A DNA stretch of 64,000 nucleotides. Source: an uncultured Kiloniellaceae bacterium (GTDB lineage Bacteria > Pseudomonadota > Alphaproteobacteria > Kiloniellales > Kiloniellaceae). This document shows, in pieces, positions 21,653 through 30,436 of this stretch (position 1 is its first letter; the number at the start of each line of letters is the position of its first letter). A program made the position numbers and the translations under genes. A model generated the notes under the pieces. It was not told the origin of the DNA, ran no database searches, and worked only from the letters and a program-made list of their open reading frames with translations. The stretch lies in NCBI GenBank assembly GCA_947500035.1, contig CANMQP010000001.1, forward strand, positions 124,001 through 188,000, written 5' to 3'.

Positions 21653-23098
21653 TCAGGAGACCTTGGATTGATCGTTGTTGGACACGATCTGCGCGATGAC
21701 CGGCTCGCGCTCGGCCTGGGTCAGCGGTTGGGCCGCAACGACGCGGTTTCGGCCGGAACGCTTGGCCTGATAGAGCGCCGCATCTGCACGCGCCAGGAGG
21801 CTGTCCGCGATCTCCATGGGATCGGTCGTCGTCGCCACGCCGATCGAAATCGTCACCTCGAGAGGATCCCCGAGCTCGACGGTTTGGAATTTTTCTTCCG
21901 CCACCCGCCTGCGGACGCGCTCAGCGATGGTAATGGCAATCACTGACGCCGTGTCGGGCATAATCACGACAAACTCTTCACCACCGTACCTGGCCAGAAG
22001 GTCGAAATCGCGGATTGAGTCGGCAACCCGCAACGACAAGGACTTGAGGATCGCGTCACCGGCGGCATGACCGTGGGTGTCGTTTACGTCCTTAAATTTG
22101 TCGATATCGAACAGCATCACCGAGACCGGCTTCGCGCTCTCCGCGATTTCCATGATCTTACGGTCCAGATGCGCGTTCATATAGCGCCGGTTATAAACCC
22201 CTGTCAGGCCATCGGTATAGGCCAGCGATACGCTCTGCTGCAGCATCTCGCGCAGCATGTCATGGTAGCGGCGCCGCCGAATCTGGGTCCGTGAACGGGC
22301 GCGCAGTTCGTTGCTGTCGATCGGTTTGATCAGATAGTCGGTCACCCCGAGATCCAGGCCTTTGGCCAGCTGTGGCAGATTTTCTTCCTCCAGCACCAGC
22401 AGGATCGGAACATGGCGCGTTTCTTCCTGGGTCCGGAACTGCGAACAAAGCCGCAATCCGTCTTCATCCCCCAGAAACAGGCTGACGATCATAAGGTCAT
22501 AGGATTCGCGGCACCCCAGCTCCAGAGCCTCCGCGACGTTCGTGCGCCGGTCGATCGTGTGCCCAGCTTCACTCAGGTATCCCACGACCTTTTCCGCGAC
22601 CAGCTCATTGGCCTCGGCAAGGAGTATACGCGCATTCGCGGTCTCTTCTTCGCTGCCGAGTTTCTTTTGCTCCAGCACCGGATCACGGCCGGATGCGGCC
22701 TGACGGACACGCAGCTCGTCCATCATGACTTTCAGGCGTGCAAGCGAACGCACCCGGGCGAAGAGCGCGATGTCATTGACGGGTTTGGTCAGGAAATCAT
22801 CCGCGCCGGCTTCCAGTCCGCGGACACGGTCGCTGACATCGCTGAGCGCAGTCACCATGACAACCGGGATGTGGCTGGTCTCGGGCGAGGACTTGAGGCG
22901 CGTGCAAACCTCGAAACCGTCCATGCCCGGCATCATGACATCCAGCAGGACGAGATCGGGCATCTCCTGCGTCGCGACTTCAAGGGCTGTGGGACCATCA
23001 GATGCAGAGAGAACCTCGAAGTATTCCGCCATCAGCTTCGCTTCAAGCAGCTTCACATTGGCCGGGATATCATCAACAACGAGAATTCTGGCGGTCAT
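21653..23098 (-). CDS. pleD: PleD-type response regulator diguanylate cyclase (REC-REC-GGDEF)
   Basis: Makes cyclic di-GMP at the pole during the alphaproteobacterial cell cycle. 481 residues: REC1 (residues 4-120) has the phosphoacceptor Asp53 in LVLLDVMMPGMDG and the conserved TKP Lys. REC2 (about 155-270) is degenerate, with Ser where the phosphoacceptor should be (DLMIVSLF), as in the adaptor domain of Caulobacter PleD. The GGDEF domain has an intact GGEEF active site at 372-376 and an RDFD inhibitory I-site five residues before it, so product inhibition is expected. It is 41 bases downstream of divK in the same operon, the classic arrangement. Phosphorylation by PleC/DivJ-type kinases is known for the family but those genes are not here. 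Confidence 0.96.
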   Translation of the reverse strand: MTARILVVDDIPANVKLLEAKLMAEYFEVLSASDGPTALEVATQEMPDLVLLDVMMPGMDGFEVCTRLKSSPETSHIPVVMVTALSDVSDRVRGLEAGADDFLTKPVNDIALFARVRSLARLKVMMDELRVRQAASGRDPVLEQKKLGSEEETANARILLAEANELVAEKVVGYLSEAGHTIDRRTNVAEALELGCRESYDLMIVSLFLGDEDGLRLCSQFRTQEETRHVPILLVLEEENLPQLAKGLDLGVTDYLIKPIDSNELRARSRTQIRRRRYHDMLREMLQQSVSLAYTDGLTGVYNRRYMNAHLDRKIMEIAESAKPVSVMLFDIDKFKDVNDTHGHAAGDAILKSLSLRVADSIRDFDLLARYGGEEFVVIMPDTASVIAITIAERVRRRVAEEKFQTVELGDPLEVTISIGVATTTDPMEIADSLLARADAALYQAKRSGRNRVVAAQPLTQAEREPVIAQIVSNNDQSKVS

Positions 23099-23139
23099 TA
23101 GGGGCCTGACTTATGGCAATCGAAAAACTTGGCAGACGA

Positions 23140-23523
23140 CTAGTTCAGGAACCGTTCGACAGTCTCGAGAAAATTGGTCACGGAGATCGGCTTAGCGATA
23201 TAGGCCTCGCAACCACCCTCGCGAATCTTTTCTTCGTCACCTTTCATGGCAAAGGCAGTCACCGCAATTACAGGAATCGATCTCAGGTTATCGTCTTCCT
23301 TGATCCACTTGGTCACTTCAAGCCCGGAGACTTCAGGCAGCTGGATGTCCATCAGGATCAAGTCGGGATGGTGTTCGCGCGCGATGCGAAGGGCTTCCAT
23401 GCCATCCTTGGACTGAAGAATGTTATAGCCATGGGCCTCGAGCAGATCATGAAAAAGCTTCATGTTCAGCTCATTGTCTTCTACCACCAAGACTGTCTTG
23501 GAATCGTTTTTGCCATTTTGCAT
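23140..23523 (-). CDS. divK: Single-domain response regulator DivK
   Basis: Stand-alone receiver domain of 127 residues with Glu15/Asp16, phosphoacceptor Asp59 ([14 protein letters not shown]), Thr89 and Lys111 (YIAKPIS). The sequence [23 protein letters not shown] is characteristic of DivK orthologues. In Caulobacter, DivK controls CtrA activity through the kinases DivJ, PleC and DivL, and the gene itself is CtrA-activated. A partial CtrA-like site lies about 150 bases upstream. First gene of the divK-pleD operon. Confidence 0.96.
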   Translation of the reverse strand: MQNGKNDSKTVLVVEDNELNMKLFHDLLEAHGYNILQSKDGMEALRIAREHHPDLILMDIQLPEVSGLEVTKWIKEDDNLRSIPVIAVTAFAMKGDEEKIREGGCEAYIAKPISVTNFLETVERFLN

Positions 23524-23676
23524 GTTCGCGTCGCCTCAACCTTTGACACAAGTCACGGGTTTTGTTCCAACCGATATGACATTTGCCGCCGCAATAAAAC
23601 CACCACCGACCCCGAGCAGCCGACAGACCTGCAGTAACCGCAAGCCTATGGAATGTACTCTCAGAGATCTATACGA

Positions 23677-23691
23677 TTAAAGTTAAATTAG
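23677..23691. promoter_or_regulatory. Possible CtrA box upstream of divK
   Basis: The sequence TTAA-N7-TTAG matches seven of the eight fixed positions of the CtrA consensus TTAA-N7-TTAA, in the AT-rich gap between divK and the ROK kinase. Established for Caulobacter divK; here it is only a sequence match in a low-complexity AT-rich stretch. Confidence 0.3.
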
Positions 23692-23761
23692 AGTAACCAA
23701 TTAAGTCGAAGGTTGCGAGTGCGCAATATATTTAGGCGTTGCAGTCCGGGAAGAGTCTGGT

Positions 23762-24703
23762 GTGCGAATAGGAATTGATCTGGGTGGCACCAAGATTGAA
23801 GGAATCCTGTTAGCACCCGGCGGAGTAGAAGTCCTTCGCCGCCGCATTGAGACACCGGCAGGCGACTATCATGCCACGATTGCCGCCGTAGGGTCATTGG
23901 TCAGGGCTTTGGAGCAGGAAACCGGCTGCCGCGGCACGATCGGTGTGGGAATTCCTGGCGCCATCTCGCTTGTAACGGGCCGGGTCAAGAACGCGAACTC
24001 GACATGCCTGATTGGTCATCCGATCGAGCAGGACCTCGCTGCTGCCGTGGGTCGTTCGGTCAGGGTCATGAATGACGCCAACTGCTTTGTGCTCTCCGAG
24101 GCTTCTGATGGCGCCGCCTCATGGGGCGAAATTCCGGGAGCCAGGATCATATTCGGCATCATCCTGGGGACCGGCGTCGGCGGCGGGATTGTCATGCGCG
24201 GAGAGGCGTTGGACGGCCGGAACGCAATTGCGGGCGAGTGGGGACACAACCCCCTCCCCTGGCCCAGGCCGGATGAACTGCCTGGCCCCACGTGCTACTG
24301 TGGCAAATCGGGCTGCATTGAGACCTTTCTCTGCGGTCCGTCGCTTGACGCAGACTACAGGGCCCGGGGCGGCCGCGCCGCGTCGACGCGCGAAATGGTT
24401 CTGCGCGCTGAAAATCAGGTGGACGATGTCGCGGAAGCCACCCTGCAACGCTACGAAGACCGCCTGGCACGTGCGCTGGCATCAGTGATTAACGTCCTGG
24501 ATCCTGACGTCATCGTGATCGGTGGCGGCATATCGAACATCCAGCGGCTCTACAAATCGCTCCCTCACCGGCTTCGGGACTACGTTTTCTCGGATTCGTT
24601 TGATACGATGATCGTACCCCCGAAACACGGGGATTCCAGCGGCGTCCGTGGCGCGGCCTGGCTTTGGAGTGAAGCGGAAGCAGCCGAGATGGCAACGCTC
24701 TGA
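23762..24703 (+). CDS. ROK family sugar kinase (fructokinase/N-acetylglucosamine kinase type)
   Basis: ATP-dependent hexose kinase of 313 residues. It has the phosphate-binding MRIGIDLGGTKIEG at the N-terminus, the catalytic-base segment VMNDANCFVLSEA, the second phosphate loop GIILGTGVGGGIV, GEWGHNPLPWP with its zinc His, and the structural zinc motif CYCGKSGCIE. These are the marks of the Mak/NagK group of ROK kinases. ROK repressors carry an N-terminal helix-turn-helix, which is absent here. The start codon is a GTG at 23762. Which sugar is phosphorylated cannot be decided. It stands between divK and dinB and is read towards dinB. Confidence 0.9.
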   Translation: MRIGIDLGGTKIEGILLAPGGVEVLRRRIETPAGDYHATIAAVGSLVRALEQETGCRGTIGVGIPGAISLVTGRVKNANSTCLIGHPIEQDLAAAVGRSVRVMNDANCFVLSEASDGAASWGEIPGARIIFGIILGTGVGGGIVMRGEALDGRNAIAGEWGHNPLPWPRPDELPGPTCYCGKSGCIETFLCGPSLDADYRARGGRAASTREMVLRAENQVDDVAEATLQRYEDRLARALASVINVLDPDVIVIGGGISNIQRLYKSLPHRLRDYVFSDSFDTMIVPPKHGDSSGVRGAAWLWSEAEAAEMATL

Positions 24704-24761
24704 GGTGCGGAAGGATTGCCGAAACGGACCGTCGGGAATCCGTCATAACAAGACGAGACCG

Positions 24762-26033
24762 ATGACAAGCCTATGCCGAGATTGCTTCATAGTCAGCGGG
24801 GAAACTCCGGCTGATCCTGGGCGTCACGCGCGCTGCAGCGCCTGTGGCTCGCCCCGTGTTGTCAGCCATTCCGAGCTCGAACGCCTTTCGATCGCGCACA
24901 TCGATTGCGATGCCTTTTATGCCAGCGTTGAAAAGCGTGACAATCCGGAACTGCAGGACAAACCTGTTATCGTCGGCGGCGGGCACCGCGGTGTTGTCTC
25001 CGCAGCCTGCTATCTGGCTCGTATGTATGGCGTGGGTTCAGCCATGCCGATGTTCAAAGCACTGAAAGCCTGTCCAAATGCCGTTGTTATCAAACCCGAC
25101 ATGGCGAAGTACAGCAGTGTCGGGCGTGAAGTTCGCGGACTCATGGAAGCCGTCACGCCCTTGGTCGAGCCGATCTCAATCGATGAGGCCTTTCTGGACC
25201 TCTCGGGCACGACTCAACTGCATGGTGGCTGTCCGGCACGAACACTGGCCCAACTTGTCAAACGAATCGAAGCGGAAATCGGTGTCACGGCATCCGTCGG
25301 CCTCAGCTACAGCAAGTTTTTGGCGAAAATTGCGTCTGATCTGGATAAACCGCGGGGTTTTGCCATGATTGGCGAGGCTGAGGCCCCGGCATTTCTGGCG
25401 GAGAAACCGATTAACATCATTTGGGGTGTCGGAAAGGCCTTCAGGAAGCAATTGATCAATGACGGCATTCGCCAGGTCCGTGACCTGCTTCCCTACGACG
25501 AACCCCAGTTGGTTGCCCGCTACGGCCGGATCGGCAGCCGTCTCTACTATTTTGCCCGTGGAATTGATGGCCGCAAGGTAGAACCTTACTCCGCAATGAA
25601 GTCTATTTCAGCGGAAACGACCTTTAACGAAGACATAAAAGATCTGACACGGCTTGAGAAGCAGCTCTGGTCACTCTGTGAAAAGGTTTCGAAGCGCCTG
25701 AAAGCCAAGTCGCTCGCGGGCGGCAACATCACACTGAAACTCAAAACCTCCGAGTTCAAACAAATCACCCGCAGCCGGACCCTCGAGAATCCGACCCAGC
25801 TCTCGGAGGTGATCTATCAGGAAAGCAGGCGTCTGCTGAAGACCGTGGCCGACGGCCGGCGGTTCCGCTTGATCGGCGTCGGTACCAGCGACCTGAAAGA
25901 CGGCGAAACGGCAGATCCGCCAAGCCTGTTGGTTCCGGAACTCGCCCAGGTGGCAAAGGTGGAACGGGCCATCGATGCCGTACGTCGGAAGCTCGGTGAC
26001 GACGCCATCAAAAAAGGCCGAAGCCTCAAATAG
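24762..26033 (+). CDS. dinB: DNA polymerase IV with N-terminal Cys4 element
   Basis: Error-prone Y-family polymerase, 423 residues from the ATG at 24762. The palm motifs are intact: LSIAHIDCDAFYASVEKRD (first metal Asp) and PISIDEAFLDLSG (Asp-Glu). YSKFLAKIASDLDKPRG and a C-terminal little-finger domain follow. Before the polymerase core there are about 35 extra residues with Cys5-x2-Cys8 and Cys25-x2-Cys28, a likely zinc ribbon. This extension occurs in many alphaproteobacterial DinB proteins; its function is not known to me. The frame is open to 24648, but that overlaps the ROK gene. I see no clear LexA box in front of it. Confidence 0.95.
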   Translation: MTSLCRDCFIVSGETPADPGRHARCSACGSPRVVSHSELERLSIAHIDCDAFYASVEKRDNPELQDKPVIVGGGHRGVVSAACYLARMYGVGSAMPMFKALKACPNAVVIKPDMAKYSSVGREVRGLMEAVTPLVEPISIDEAFLDLSGTTQLHGGCPARTLAQLVKRIEAEIGVTASVGLSYSKFLAKIASDLDKPRGFAMIGEAEAPAFLAEKPINIIWGVGKAFRKQLINDGIRQVRDLLPYDEPQLVARYGRIGSRLYYFARGIDGRKVEPYSAMKSISAETTFNEDIKDLTRLEKQLWSLCEKVSKRLKAKSLAGGNITLKLKTSEFKQITRSRTLENPTQLSEVIYQESRRLLKTVADGRRFRLIGVGTSDLKDGETADPPSLLVPELAQVAKVERAIDAVRRKLGDDAIKKGRSLK

Positions 26034-26063
26034 TCACTTTAGACGGGCAGCCCGTCAAAACTG

Positions 26064-26891
26064 TCAGCAATCAGGCGCATCAAAGGGCTTGAGCTCGCGC
26101 AAACGGGCTTTCACCACAAAGTCCCCATAATCCAGTTCAAGTTCGTCGACGATACCATTGGCGAAGATCCGTAATGCCTGTTCCTGTTCCGGTGCGCCCG
26201 TTTGATTGCTGATATCGAAAAAGGCAAGCTGCACGCGCCAGGACGGTTCTGCGGCCATCCCCGTCGCGACGTCTCCCGGATCCTCTCCCGGTGCCAGCGG
26301 GCGCACCAGTGCCGCCGAAATACCAAAGAAACCGTCATCGCCTGAGCCGTCGAAGACAACACGCCACAGGGGTAGAGCCTCGTTCTCCGCTGCTTTTAAA
26401 AGTTCCAGGCTGTGCTGGGTCGGAAAGATAGCGCCTTTGGGCAATGTCACTTCGCGCTCTTCGGGCGCGCTGTAGCGGGCTGTACCGGCAAGATCTCCAC
26501 CCCCAAGCTCCGCCTCGCCGCGGATCTCTTCAACCGTATCGCCGTTGTAGTCGCGCTTGATGAAAAACTGATAACTCGTGCCGTCTTTCGCCTCCCAGGA
26601 TTTATGCGAAGCTCCGAAATCGAGATGGCGGCCATCCGCATAGTCGACCTTGAGACGTGTCTTATGCAGAACTGTCCAGCCTGAGCAGGCATCCTCCCAC
26701 TCAAACTCGAAGAAGCCGCGGGCCTGGGTCACATTGCTGTTTGCCTGGGTCTTGCTGAGGTTCAAATCGTAAATTGCCCGATGCGGCAGAATTTGGCTCG
26801 TTGCAGCCGACGGCAGCACAAAAACGGCCGCCAGCGCGGCGGCCAAAAGAAACTTAACCGATGACGTTCCAGGACCGGTGCGATCGAACAT
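26064..26891 (-). CDS. eipB: Envelope integrity protein EipB (DUF1849)
   Basis: Periplasmic beta-spiral protein of 275 residues, matching the EipB/DUF1849 family that maintains cell envelope integrity in Brucella and relatives. After a signal peptide (residues 1-33) come ILPHRAIYDLNLSK and WEDACSGWTV. Cys69 and the C-terminal Cys275 correspond to the conserved cysteine pair that forms a disulfide in Brucella EipB. The ATG at 26891 is preferred: it places the signal peptide right at the N-terminus and is preceded by GGGAG. The frame is open further upstream to 26972. Transcribed alone, convergent with dinB. Confidence 0.88.
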   Translation of the reverse strand: MFDRTGPGTSSVKFLLAAALAAVFVLPSAATSQILPHRAIYDLNLSKTQANSNVTQARGFFEFEWEDACSGWTVLHKTRLKVDYADGRHLDFGASHKSWEAKDGTSYQFFIKRDYNGDTVEEIRGEAELGGGDLAGTARYSAPEEREVTLPKGAIFPTQHSLELLKAAENEALPLWRVVFDGSGDDGFFGISAALVRPLAPGEDPGDVATGMAAEPSWRVQLAFFDISNQTGAPEQEQALRIFANGIVDELELDYGDFVVKARLRELKPFDAPDC

Positions 26892-27084
26892 GTAGCGGGG
26901 TACTCCCAAACAAAAAGCTGTCTCAGCAAAATACGGCGCGGCGAGTGAAGTGTGGTGGACCTGCAGCTCCATCAGACTAGCAGGCCACTCCTTCAGCGTG
27001 TACTAATTTGTCCCCGCCAGTTGCGGATCATCTGCGTAACCCAGGAAACACCGGTCCACTCTAAATCTACGGAGCGTTCTTTGT

Positions 27085-28050
27085 ATGCCGAACAAGCCAT
27101 CCCTTCTCGTGACCCGCGCCATGCCCAGCGATGTGATCAGCCGGCTGACCGGGAGTTATGAGGCGCGCCTGAATGAAGACGATACACTCTGGAGCCGCGA
27201 GGAACTGCTCGAGCGGGCAGCGGATTGCGCCGCCATACTCTGTACATCAACCGAGAAGATGGATGCAGACACGATCGCCGCTTTGCCCGACGAGGTTAAG
27301 ATCATCGCGACCTATTCGGTGGGCTTTGAGCATATCGATCTAACGGCGGCCAAAGACAAAGGCATTGTCGTCGCGAACACACCGGACGTTCTGACCAACG
27401 CCACGGCCGACGTTGCGATGCTTCTGATTCTCGCGGCGGCACGCCGCGCCTATGAGGGCGAACGGCTTGTCCGTGAGGATCAATGGACCGGGTGGAAACC
27501 TAACTTTTTGGTCGGCACCGAGGTCACCGGCAAACGTCTGGGTATCTTTGGCATGGGCCGTATCGGTGAAGCCGTGGCGCGGCGCGCCCGTGGCTTCGAC
27601 ATGACGATCCACTACAGCAAACGCCAGCGCCTCCCTGCCCCCGAGGAGCAAGGCGCCATCTACCACGAGACTCTCGAAGCCTTGCTGCCGCACTGCGATT
27701 TTCTCTCCATCCACTGCCCCGCCACCCCGGAGACACACCATATTCTTGATCGGGACCATCTCGCGCTGATGCCGGACGGCGCCATTGTCGTAAACACCGC
27801 GCGTGGCAGTATCGTGGATGACGCGGCATTGATCGACGCGCTGAAAAGCGGAAAAATCGCAGCCGCCGGCTTGGATGTCTTCGAGAACGAGCCGAAGATC
27901 AACCCGGCCTACCGCGATTTGCCGAACACCTTCTTACTGCCTCACGTGGGTAGCGCGACGGTCGAGACACGCAACGCCATGGGTTTCAAATGCCTCGATA
28001 ATCTGGATGCCTTCTTCCGGGGCGATACGCCGCCCGACAGGTTGGTTTAA
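27085..28050 (+). CDS. D-2-hydroxyacid dehydrogenase (glyoxylate/hydroxypyruvate reductase type)
   Basis: NAD(P)-dependent dehydrogenase of 321 residues. The split substrate-binding domain is followed by the nucleotide-binding GKRLGIFGMGRIGEAVARR. The catalytic triad is intact: Arg in VVNTARGSIVDD, Glu in LDVFENEPKIN and His in FLLPHVGSATVETR. Sequence flavour (YSVGFEHIDLTAAKDKGIVVANTPDVL) fits the glycerate dehydrogenase/GhrB group that reduces glyoxylate and hydroxypyruvate. The Arg of NTARG is followed by Gly, so no odd active site. It stands alone with its own upstream region, divergent from eipB. Confidence 0.93.
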   Translation: MPNKPSLLVTRAMPSDVISRLTGSYEARLNEDDTLWSREELLERAADCAAILCTSTEKMDADTIAALPDEVKIIATYSVGFEHIDLTAAKDKGIVVANTPDVLTNATADVAMLLILAAARRAYEGERLVREDQWTGWKPNFLVGTEVTGKRLGIFGMGRIGEAVARRARGFDMTIHYSKRQRLPAPEEQGAIYHETLEALLPHCDFLSIHCPATPETHHILDRDHLALMPDGAIVVNTARGSIVDDAALIDALKSGKIAAAGLDVFENEPKINPAYRDLPNTFLLPHVGSATVETRNAMGFKCLDNLDAFFRGDTPPDRLV

Positions 28051-28205
28051 ACCGGCGGGACGAAGCGGCAAGCTGCTCGCCGCCTTTAGAACCCGCGGGT
28101 TCGCGGCGCCGTCCAAAAACGTCCCCCTCGGATCGGCCGTTTTTGCCGGGTCGGAAAAAATTACCGGCTAGAAACTTCGAAATGACACAAAAATAGCCTT
28201 TATTC

Positions 28206-28222
28206 CTGGCATGCCATTTGCT
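28206..28222 (+). promoter_or_regulatory. Sigma-54 (RpoN) type -24/-12 promoter
   Basis: The sequence CTGGCATGCCATTTGCT fits the consensus YTGGCAYGRNNNTTGCW except at one position, with exactly ten bases between the GG and GC dinucleotides. The predicted transcript start is near 28233, about 35 bases before the GTG of the diguanylate cyclase, with GGGGA in between as ribosome-binding site. An enhancer site for an activator was not identified. Confidence 0.6.
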
Positions 28223-28266
28223 TGGTGTTAGACGTTTACTAACATTCACTATGGGGAATAGATGCC

Positions 28267-29040
28267 GTGTCTGCATCACAAGCATTGAAGCAAGCCATAG
28301 AGCAAGCCGAGCCAAACCAGATCACCGACTGCTGCGCGATCAGCGAACGGCTGCAAAAGCTCCCGGAGCCACAGAGTTGGAAAGTCGATCCGGCCTCCAA
28401 GGAGTTGCTGGAGGAACTGCTCGCGCTCGCGGCCGAGGCTGAGCAAACGGTAGCGGAGCAGAGTAAACGCATCCGCTACCTGGAGAGCCTCTCGGTGACG
28501 GATGAGCTTACGGGCCTCCTCAACCGGCGCGGTTTCGATGCGGAGTTTGCCCGTGCCCTGGCACGGGCGGACCGTTCGGACGAGAGCGGGCTGCTGGTTC
28601 TTTGCGACCTGGACCACTTCAAGGCGATCAATGACACCTACGGCCATTTGGCAGGAGATGCCGTTCTCAGCGCCATTGGCGGAAAGCTGTCACGCAACAC
28701 CCGTCAGTGCGATGCGGTCGCGCGGATAGGCGGAGACGAATTCGCCATTCTTTTCACGCAGTCCGACCCTGATACGGCGGCCCGTCTCACCAACAAGCTC
28801 GATAAAATGCTCAACACCCTGGTGATCAACTGGAACGGTCATCAGATCCCGGTTTCGGCAAGTCTCGGATTCGATAGCTACGGCCCAGGCAAAACGGCGG
28901 ATACCGTCATGTTCCTGGCGGACAGGAGTCTTTACGCGCGCAAAAACAAGATCCGAAAAATGCTGGCCGCACCCGGCAAACCAAGCCGCCGCCGGCCCGA
29001 ACACCCGGCCAAGGAGTCTTCTCCCCTGGCGCAGCCTTAA
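28267..29040 (+). CDS. Diguanylate cyclase with N-terminal helical region
   Basis: Protein of 257 residues: residues 1-75 are helical and Glu-rich with coiled-coil character (QALKQAIEQAE; LLALAAEAEQTVAEQS), followed by a GGDEF domain with LTGLLNRRGF, DLDHFKAINDTYGH and an intact GGDEF at 155-159. An RQCD I-site lies five residues upstream, so feedback inhibition by c-di-GMP is expected. The short Pro-rich C-terminal tail is basic. No sensor domain of a known type is visible; the N-terminal helix probably mediates dimerisation. The start is GTG with GGGGA nine bases upstream. A near-consensus sigma-54 promoter directly upstream suggests control by an enhancer-binding activator. Confidence 0.92.
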   Translation: MSASQALKQAIEQAEPNQITDCCAISERLQKLPEPQSWKVDPASKELLEELLALAAEAEQTVAEQSKRIRYLESLSVTDELTGLLNRRGFDAEFARALARADRSDESGLLVLCDLDHFKAINDTYGHLAGDAVLSAIGGKLSRNTRQCDAVARIGGDEFAILFTQSDPDTAARLTNKLDKMLNTLVINWNGHQIPVSASLGFDSYGPGKTADTVMFLADRSLYARKNKIRKMLAAPGKPSRRRPEHPAKESSPLAQP

Positions 29041-29080
29041 CCCCCCGTTCGAGAGCCCGGCCGCAGCGCGGTCAGTTCCG

Positions 29081-29136
29081 AGCGCTTCAGACCAAGCGTT
29101 TCAGGCCAAGCGCTTCAGACCAAGCGCTTCAGACCA
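29081..29136. repeat. Four tandem copies of a 14-bp repeat
   Basis: The unit AGCGCTTCAGACCA occurs at 29081, 29109 and 29123 without change and at 29095 with two substitutions. The last copy overlaps the stop codon and final codons of aguA (stop at 29131-29129). Each unit contains the palindrome AGCGCT. Confidence 0.95.
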
Positions 29137-30145
29137 AGGGCTGCTGCTGGGTGATGCAGTGGATGCCACCGCCGCCGAAAGCAATGTCGTTGGCAGCCAC
29201 AGTGACCACCGAACGGTTTGGAAAAGCGTCGGTGATGATCTCGTAAGCGCGGGCATCCTGCGCATCCTCGAACGACGGCATAATGATCCCGCCATTGGCA
29301 ATGTAGAAGTTGATATAGGAGCGGCTGAGGCGTCTGCCGTGATCGTCGTTCATGCGATCCGGCTGCGGCACCTCGATCACCTCGAGCGACCTGCCTTTTG
29401 CGTCGACGGCTCCCCGCAGACGGTCGACGTTCTCCTGTAGCGCCGTGTAGTTCTCGTCGCTGGGGTCATCGCTGGAAAGCGCCAAAACAACTCCGGGCGC
29501 CGCAAAGCAGGCAAGATTATCAATGTGCCCATCGGTTTCGTCGTCGATTAAACCCTCGTTCAACCAGATAATCTTCTCGACACCCAGATAGGCTCGCAGC
29601 TTTTCCTCGATCTCAGTGCGCGTTAGATCCGGATTGCGGTTCGGGTTCAAAAGACACTGCTCACTGGTCAGCAAAGTCCCCTCCCCATCCACATGGATCG
29701 ACCCGCCCTCAAGGACCATATCCGCCGCGAAAACCGGCAATCCCAAGTGTTCGAGGATGGCCGTCGCTGTCTGCCGGTCCTTTTCATACTCGTTGTACTT
29801 CTGGCCCCAGGCGTTAAAGCGCCAGGCCACACCGGCCAGCTCGCCCTGCGTATTGGCCAGGAAAGAAGGACCCGTGTCACGCGTCCAGGAGTCGTCATGG
29901 GGAATCGGCAGGCATCCAACCCCGGAACCACAGCGCAGAGAGACTTCAGCCACATCCTGCGGATTGGCGATCATCGTCACAGGTTCGAACTGAGCGATCG
30001 CATTGGCAACTTCCGCATAGGCTTCCTGAGCCACTTCCAGGCGATCCCCCCAAAGGGCTTCGCGGCACGGCCATGCCATCCAGCATCGGCTGTGAGGCAT
30101 CCACTCGGCGGGCATGAAATACCCGTCATCACGTGGCAGAGTCAT
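29129..30145 (-). CDS. aguA: Agmatine deiminase (peptidyl-arginine deiminase family)
   Basis: Hydrolyses agmatine to N-carbamoylputrescine and ammonia, the first step of the agmatine route to putrescine. 338 residues in the pentein fold: MPAEWMPHSRCWMAWP at the N-terminus, the substrate-contact DDSWTRDTGPSF, GGSIHVDGEGTLL, the His of ETDGHIDNLACF, and the catalytic Cys330 in GGGGIHCITQQQP. All active-site elements are present. N-carbamoylputrescine amidohydrolase, often adjacent, is not found in this window. Family members that act on other guanidino compounds exist, so substrate is inferred. The 3' end runs into four 14-bp repeats. Confidence 0.94.
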   Translation of the reverse strand: MTLPRDDGYFMPAEWMPHSRCWMAWPCREALWGDRLEVAQEAYAEVANAIAQFEPVTMIANPQDVAEVSLRCGSGVGCLPIPHDDSWTRDTGPSFLANTQGELAGVAWRFNAWGQKYNEYEKDRQTATAILEHLGLPVFAADMVLEGGSIHVDGEGTLLTSEQCLLNPNRNPDLTRTEIEEKLRAYLGVEKIIWLNEGLIDDETDGHIDNLACFAAPGVVLALSSDDPSDENYTALQENVDRLRGAVDAKGRSLEVIEVPQPDRMNDDHGRRLSRSYINFYIANGGIIMPSFEDAQDARAYEIITDAFPNRSVVTVAANDIAFGGGGIHCITQQQPLV

Positions 30146-30436
30146 CTATGCATTTCCTGACGTTTCCGTAACGAGCCGCAGACTCTAGGTGAGCCAAGTT
30201 GGAATAGCAATTGGATCAAACACCTCATTCTGGCGCCCGCTCACAGAATAGCGCAAACACCAATAGGTTTGACAGATAGAAAAAATACAGTCTATCCGCG
30301 CATTTCCTAAGCGTAACCGCTCAACGGTTCTGCCCGGACTCTCCTGGACCGTTGTTCCTGTCGGCATAGCTGCGGTATCGCCCGACCATCCAGACCAAAA
30401 AGACGCGCGTCTGCTCGTCAGCGCGCCCGCCGCCGC
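30146..30436. other. Intergenic region between aspS and aguA
   Basis: 291 bases between two minus-strand genes. It holds the probable aspS terminator (30396-30426), an inverted repeat GATAGA-N10-TCTATC at 30275-30296 directly after a TTGACA, and presumably the aguA promoter. No open frame or RNA gene was recognised. Confidence 0.45.
30396..30426 (-). terminator. Possible terminator downstream of aspS
   Basis: Read on the minus strand, a GC-rich segment that can pair (GCGCG with CGCGC, or AGAC-GCGC-GTCT) runs into TTTTT, 11 bases after the aspS stop. The stem is short and ambiguous. Confidence 0.4.

Noticed and set aside
28100-28150. Terminator from the inverted repeat CAAAAACG...CGTTTTTG after the hydroxyacid dehydrogenase
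   Set aside because: The stem is AT-rich, the spacer is long and there is no run of T after a GC stem, so termination is doubtful.
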